Positions 59,692 to 64,000 of a stretch of 64,000 bases of DNA are shown one piece after another. Both the position numbers and the translations under genes were made by a program. The DNA comes from Lunularia cruciata. Taxonomy: Eukaryota; Streptophyta; Marchantiopsida; Lunulariales; Lunulariaceae. The notes beneath the pieces were generated by a model, which was not told the origin of the DNA, searched no databases, and saw only the letters and a program-made list of their open reading frames with translations. Location of the stretch: positions 44,344,333-44,408,332 of the forward strand of contig OX419756.1 of the NCBI GenBank assembly GCA_948567375.1, in the 5' to 3' direction. Every line of letters begins with the position of its first letter. The stretch's first letter is position 1.

Positions 59692-60088
59692 TGTAACAAT
59701 ATGGAGTTTAGCGATGAAGTCAGTCAGGTTCATGAGGTAGCACATAAGACAAATTAGCCTAGAATATTCCGGAAGTATCTAGGAAGCTTCTTGGGAAGCT
59801 TAGCTTGCACCTTAAGTAAGTAGCTTCTAGAAGCTTCTAGAAGCTTCCAACTAGCTTAGCTTGCACACCAAGTAGGCGGCTTCTAGAAGGAAGCTTCTTG
59901 AGAAGCTTCCTAGTTAACTTGGCTTGCACTCTAAGAAAGCGGCTTGAGAAGCTTCTCAAGGGCCTTGTATGCTACCTATAAATACCAAAGCCAAAGCTCA
60001 TGCTAGGCACTTGGAGTTTTCCCTCATTCAAGTGTCCCAATGTGAGTTTCCATTCTCCTATTTCTCTCCTCGGTTTCGGTCTTTTACA
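59692..60088 (+). mobile_element. 3' LTR of nested element
   Basis: A 397-bp LTR running TGTAACA to TTTTACA, followed by the right GTAAG duplication. It contains three loosely repeated units of about 50-60 bp, each with AGCTTGCAC and GAAGCTTC words, followed by TATAAATA (59,977-59,984). It has one more such unit than its 5' partner. Confidence 0.94.
59825..59847 (+). promoter_or_regulatory. Five-unit heat-shock-element-like array
   Basis: TTC, GAA, TTC, GAA, TTC occur at 59,825, 59,830, 59,835, 59,840 and 59,845, each exactly 5 bp apart: a perfect five-unit alternating heat-shock-element array. Partial arrays follow at 59,881-59,909 and 59,948-59,955, ending about 22 bp before TATAAATA (59,977-59,984). 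In plants, heat shock factor trimers bind three or more such units. Binding here is inferred. Confidence 0.6.
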
Positions 60089-60093
60089 GTAAG
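60089..60093 (+). repeat. Target-site duplication GTAAG, right
   Basis: Right-hand copy of the 5-bp duplication at 54,554-54,558. The minus-strand element resumes directly after it. Confidence 0.93.
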
Positions 60094-63000
60094 GCAAGTC
60101 TATAAGCAACAAGAGAGACAATTTGGGTGATATTAAAGGGTCCTATTCCAATTAGGGGCAAGTTTACAAACTTGGGTATCAAGTGGGAGAGGGAGGTTAC
60201 TGGAGGATAGCATGGCTTTATCACCAACTTCAAAGGTGAGATCACGACGATTGTGGTCCGCATATTGTTTTTGGCGATTTTGAGCAACAAGGAGGTGAGA
60301 CTTGGCTTGTTGGAGCGATTGGGATATAATGGTCAAGAATGTGGAAGTATGAGGAACTTGAGATGGAGGGGGAGCAAGAAGAGAATTTGGAACAAGCGGA
60401 TCTTGGCCAAAATTGAGAAAGAAGGGAGAAAATCCGGTGCTTGCTTGTTTGGAATTGTTGTAGGCAAATTCTGCAGCTGCAAGGCATTCATCCCAATTGG
60501 TATGGTGGACATTGACAAAGGCCCGCAACATATCTTCCAATGTACGATTTGCACGTTCGGTTTGTCCATCAATTGAGGATGATAGGCCGTGGACAAAGCA
60601 AGCTTGGTGCCGAGTATCTGGAAGAGTGTTTGCCAAAACTTCCCGGTAAATCAAGGATCACGGTCACAAATGAGTACATGTGGCATCCCATGATGCTTGA
60701 AGACATTGTCAAAGTAGATTTGCGCTAAGGTTGGAGCATCCACGGTATCATAGGTTGGTGCCAAGTGGATTTGCTTACTAAGCTTATCCATAAACACCAT
60801 GATTACGGTATGTCCTTGTTTTGTCTTTGGCAAGGATGTGATGAGATCCAAGCTCACATGCTCCCAGTGAGCGGATGGAATGGCGAGTGGTTGAAGGAGT
60901 CCACTCGGCTTCTGGTTACTAGCCTTGTTACATTGGCAGCTCTCACACGATTTGACAAATTCTTGAACATCTCATGTCATGTTGGGCCACCACCATTGAC
61001 GTAAGAGGTACCCAAGGTCTTGTCCACACCCATGTGACCAGTGATAGGTAAATCATGTGCTTCTTGAAGGCACACCAGTCGAAGATCACCTTTGTCTGGA
61101 ACATAGATCCGGTCCGCATGGAATAGAAGGCATTCCTTGAAGGAGAAGGTGTTGTACTCCTTGTCACCTCTTGTTAGACGACCATGTACCATTTCGAAGA
61201 AAGGATCTTGCTGTAGAACTAACCGAAACTCGTTATAGATCTTGGGGTCAATTGACACCGTCGTAATTGTTGCCGCGATGAGAGGAAGGGACTTCAAATC
61301 AGGTTGTCGTGATAGAGCATCAAGGATGACATGGAATCGACCTGGTTTGTACTCAAGTTTGATGTCAAAAAATTGGATTTGCTCTTCCCATCGATGATGT
61401 CGACTCTTAATGTGCTCCAAGTGTAAGGTCTGCAACAATGGCTTGTGATCAGTTTGCATGATCACTTGTTTCCCCAAGAGATAATGCCTCCATACCTTGG
61501 TGGCATATACCATCGCAAGTTGTTCCCAATCTCAAGCAAAGTAATTTCTTTCAGCTGTATTTAGTCGGCGAGACACAAAGGCAATAGGATGTAGTCCATC
61601 TGGAAATTCTTGTTGCAACACAGCTCCAATTGCAAAGTTAGAAGCATCAAAATCAACCACACAAGGTAGTTGAGGATCATATGGTTGAAGAATGGGTCTT
61701 GAAGACACCATATGTTTCAACTTCTGGAATGCTTCTTCATGTTTGGTGTTCCACTGGAAGCTCGAGTTCTTTCCCAAGAGGTCAGTCAATGGTGCATCCA
61801 CATGAGCATAATAGTGGATGAACTGCCGGTAAAAACTGGCCAATCCATTGAATGCCCGTACTTCTGTAGCATCCTTTGGGGTAGGCCAATCAGTAATGGC
61901 CTTGATCTTCTCTTCCTCCATCTTGATCCCCTCTGATGAGATCTTATGACCCAAGAAGGTAACCTCCTTCTACCAAAAAGCACACTTTGACTTCTTGCAA
62001 TAAAATTTCCACTATCATAGTCGTCTTAGGACTTCTCACACATGATTCACATGTTCTGCCTCTGTCTTGCTATAGATTAAGATATCATCCAAGAACACCA
62101 CCACTGACCGATCCAATAGTCTATCCAACACCCGATGCATCTGATCCATGAAAACTACTGGAGCATTAGTGAGTCCGAAAGGTAAAACTTTCCACTCAAA
62201 ATGTCCATACCTTGTGCAAAAGGCAGTCTTTTGCACATCCTCTCTATCAATCGGAATTTGCCAATAGCCGCTACAAAGATCCAACTTGGAAAAGTAATGT
62301 GCTCCACTTAGTTGATCAAGTAAGGCATCGATCCGAGGCAAGGGATATGCATTCTTCACGGTTTGCTTATTGAGCACACGGTAATCAATACAGAAACAAA
62401 GTCCTCTATCCTTCTTTGGAACAAATAGTACCGGTGCTCCCCAAGGAGAGGTACTATGTCATATAAAATCCTTCTCCAACAACTCTGTAAGTGTTGTTTG
62501 CAACTCCTCCAACTCCTTTGGTGAAAGCCGATAGATTGGTCTACTCATTGAAGTACTCCCTGGCAATAACTCGATCTTGAAGGGCATACCTCGATCAAAG
62601 GGTAATCCCTTTGGCAGATCATCCGGAAACACATCTGCAAACTCTTGAACTATCCGATCAACCATTGCTTGATGTGGCACTTGGCCCTCCTCAGATTGTT
62701 CTTGTGCAATCGGCTTGATCCACACCACGAATACAGACTTATCTTCCTCCAAATTTTGCTCTATGGTTGCTTCCTTAACAAACTTCCCTTCTAGGGACTC
62801 ATCTCTCTTCCAAGCTTGCTCCATGGTTGCCTTCTTGGCAAACTTCCCATCTTGGGACTCATCTCCCTTCCAGATTTGCTCTAGGGCTACCTTCTCGACA
62901 AACTTCCCATCTTGGGACTGACTATTCTTAGGTGTCTTACTCAGAGGTGCCAGACAACCTAATTGGAAATTCTTACCTTGGTGTTGTACTTGAATTTGGC

Positions 63001-64000
63001 ATCGGGTCCAATCGAATTGAACCTTATGACATTCAAGCCAAGGTAGACCCATAATGATATCATAGTGTAGAGGTGCCACTACAAACCTCATACACTCCAA
63101 ATACTCCTTCCCAATCTTGAAGGTAACAAGATGCGAGGTGCAGAATGCAGAACCTTTTCTACCATCCACCATCATCAAACTACTTCCATTCATTGGCTTG
63201 ATAGGAATACCCAATTCCTTTGCTACTTGCATAGACATGCAATTCTCTGAACTTCTAGAATCAACCAAAATCCTACAACCCCATTTAGATATTACCTTGC
63301 AAGTGAAGCAGACTTGCATAGGTTGAGCCTTCAATCCCATTGGAACTAATCAAGCTCCCAGTAGGCGGCTCAAAATCTCCTACTGGGATTCCTTGTTTCC
63401 CTGATCATTCCGCTCCACAACTCTCACTTGGGCAACTTGTTGAGGTCGTCCATTCTTAAGTGGACATTCAGCAATGCGATGCCCCAACTAGCGACAATAA
63501 AAACAACCACCATTTTGTCGCAATTTCTCCTTGTCTGCCATGCCCAGTGGTCTTTGTTGAATTGCATCAATCTCCATTGGTGCTGGCTCCTCCACTTGTG
63601 TGTAGTGTATTGGTAGGCTTTGTGGGGGTCAAGGTCAAGACCAAGTTGTTGCCACCAAGGAATCAAAACGTTTGGCCAACCGCATGGCTTCCTCCAAGTG
63701 TTGTGGCTCTTGCATGGTTACCTTTAATTTGGTTCTTGCCTTCAAGCCCTTCATGAATCGATCCAGAGCTTCACCTTCCAAAATATCTGGAATTTGCATG
63801 ATGGTGTTTTGGAACTACGTGATGTAACTTCTTACAGAGCCAATCTATTTCAACTTTGCCAACTTATCCCGTGCAGCTTGTGTGGCATTTATAGCTTGGA
63901 ACCGACTGATCATTGCGCTCTTGAACTCTGCCCATGTCAAGATCAATGCAACCATTTGTTGTTTGGCTCGTTCCACTCAAAATCTCCACCATAGCTTTGC

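Larger units (their letters stand above)
54559..60088 (+). mobile_element. Nested Ty3/gypsy chromovirus copy
   Basis: A complete-length (5,530 bp) plus-strand LTR retrotransposon of the same family, inserted into the integrase-tail region of the minus-strand copy. Parts in order: 5' LTR, tRNA-Met primer site, gag with retrotransposon-gag core (near 55,500-55,720) and zinc knuckle (55,946-55,987), protease (about 56,180-56,470), a linker with three 60-bp repeats (56,534-56,713), reverse transcriptase (about 56,800-57,640), RNase H (about 57,650-58,370), integrase with zinc-binding head (from about 58,374), chromodomain (about 59,470-59,650), purine tract and 3' LTR. Order PR-RT-RH-IN-chromodomain defines it as a chromovirus. 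The coding region is broken at roughly half a dozen points, so it is a fossil. LTRs differ by about 4% substitutions, mainly transitions, plus one 55-bp-scale indel: old, but younger than its host. Confidence 0.94.
53809..64000 (-). mobile_element. Ty3/gypsy chromovirus relic, host of nested copy
   Basis: Minus-strand LTR retrotransposon of the chromodomain-bearing Ty3/gypsy group. Read from its 3' end: LTR (53,809-54,221), purine tract (from 54,222), chromodomain and integrase tail (to 54,558), then an interruption by the nested element, then integrase (about 60,090-61,170), RNase H (about 61,300-61,960), reverse transcriptase (about 62,036-62,620), linker with a three-fold repeat (about 62,720-62,930), protease (about 63,050-63,340) and the gag zinc-knuckle region (about 63,360-63,540). 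The 5' LTR and most of gag lie beyond the window. It is broken, in several places besides the nested insertion, and so is not functional. It must be older than the copy inserted in it. Confidence 0.92.

Noticed and set aside
59825-59847. GAAGCTTC words as mere low-complexity repeats
   Set aside because: Simple slippage could produce them, but three LTRs keep the exact 5-bp alternation, and the arrays sit upstream of the TATA box, so the regulatory reading was kept with moderate confidence.

Overview
The window is nuclear DNA of a land plant. The evidence is a full plant-type respiratory burst oxidase (RBOH), an NCL-type EF-hand cation/calcium exchanger, a dirigent protein, GT-AG introns of about 80-300 bp (plus some of up to about 520 bp), and Ty3/gypsy chromodomain retrotransposons primed by initiator tRNA-Met. 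Together with a Prune-type DHH phosphoesterase, this looks to me more like a bryophyte or lycophyte than a flowering plant. That last step is inference; the species cannot be read from the sequence.

Layout. 1-8.3 kb is AT-rich, decayed repeat DNA: a heavily broken retroelement-like stretch on the minus strand and two dispersed repeats (A and B). 8.3-13 kb is a better-balanced island with one intronless dirigent gene (9,683-10,189, +). 13-20.4 kb is AT-rich again and holds two related solo LTRs and a second copy of repeat A. 20.5-45.5 kb is the gene island: NCL-type exchanger (22.1-26.8 kb, +), Prune-like phosphoesterase (28.6-32.7 kb, +, 13 exons with all phases closing on a 631-residue protein), a weak uncharacterised gene candidate (36.7-37.6 kb, +), and RBOH (43.6-39.1 kb, -, 12 exons, 1,026 residues). 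45.5-49.4 kb is gene-free with local tandem and inverted repeats. 49.4-53.8 kb is a head-to-tail duplication of a 2.39 kb unit. From 53.8 kb to the window end lies a minus-strand Ty3/gypsy chromovirus relic with a second, plus-strand copy of the same family inserted in it (54,559-60,088), flanked by a 5-bp target-site duplication.

How the parts relate. RBOH (calcium-activated superoxide production at the plasma membrane) and the NCL-type exchanger (calcium sensing and transport) both belong to calcium/ROS signalling, and dirigent proteins steer radical coupling of phenolics in the cell wall. I see no sign of shared control, so the neighbourhood is only suggestive.

Most interesting signals. 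(1) The gypsy LTRs carry arrays of alternating GAA/TTC units, the form of plant heat-shock elements, just upstream of a TATAAATA box, like the heat-activated ONSEN LTRs of Arabidopsis. (2) The nested, oppositely oriented copies form an inverted repeat with arms of about 3.9 kb and a spacer of about 0.7 kb, a layout that could make foldback RNA and trigger family-wide silencing. (3) The plant Prune homologue has a long low-complexity N-terminus and a DHS in place of the DHH triad.
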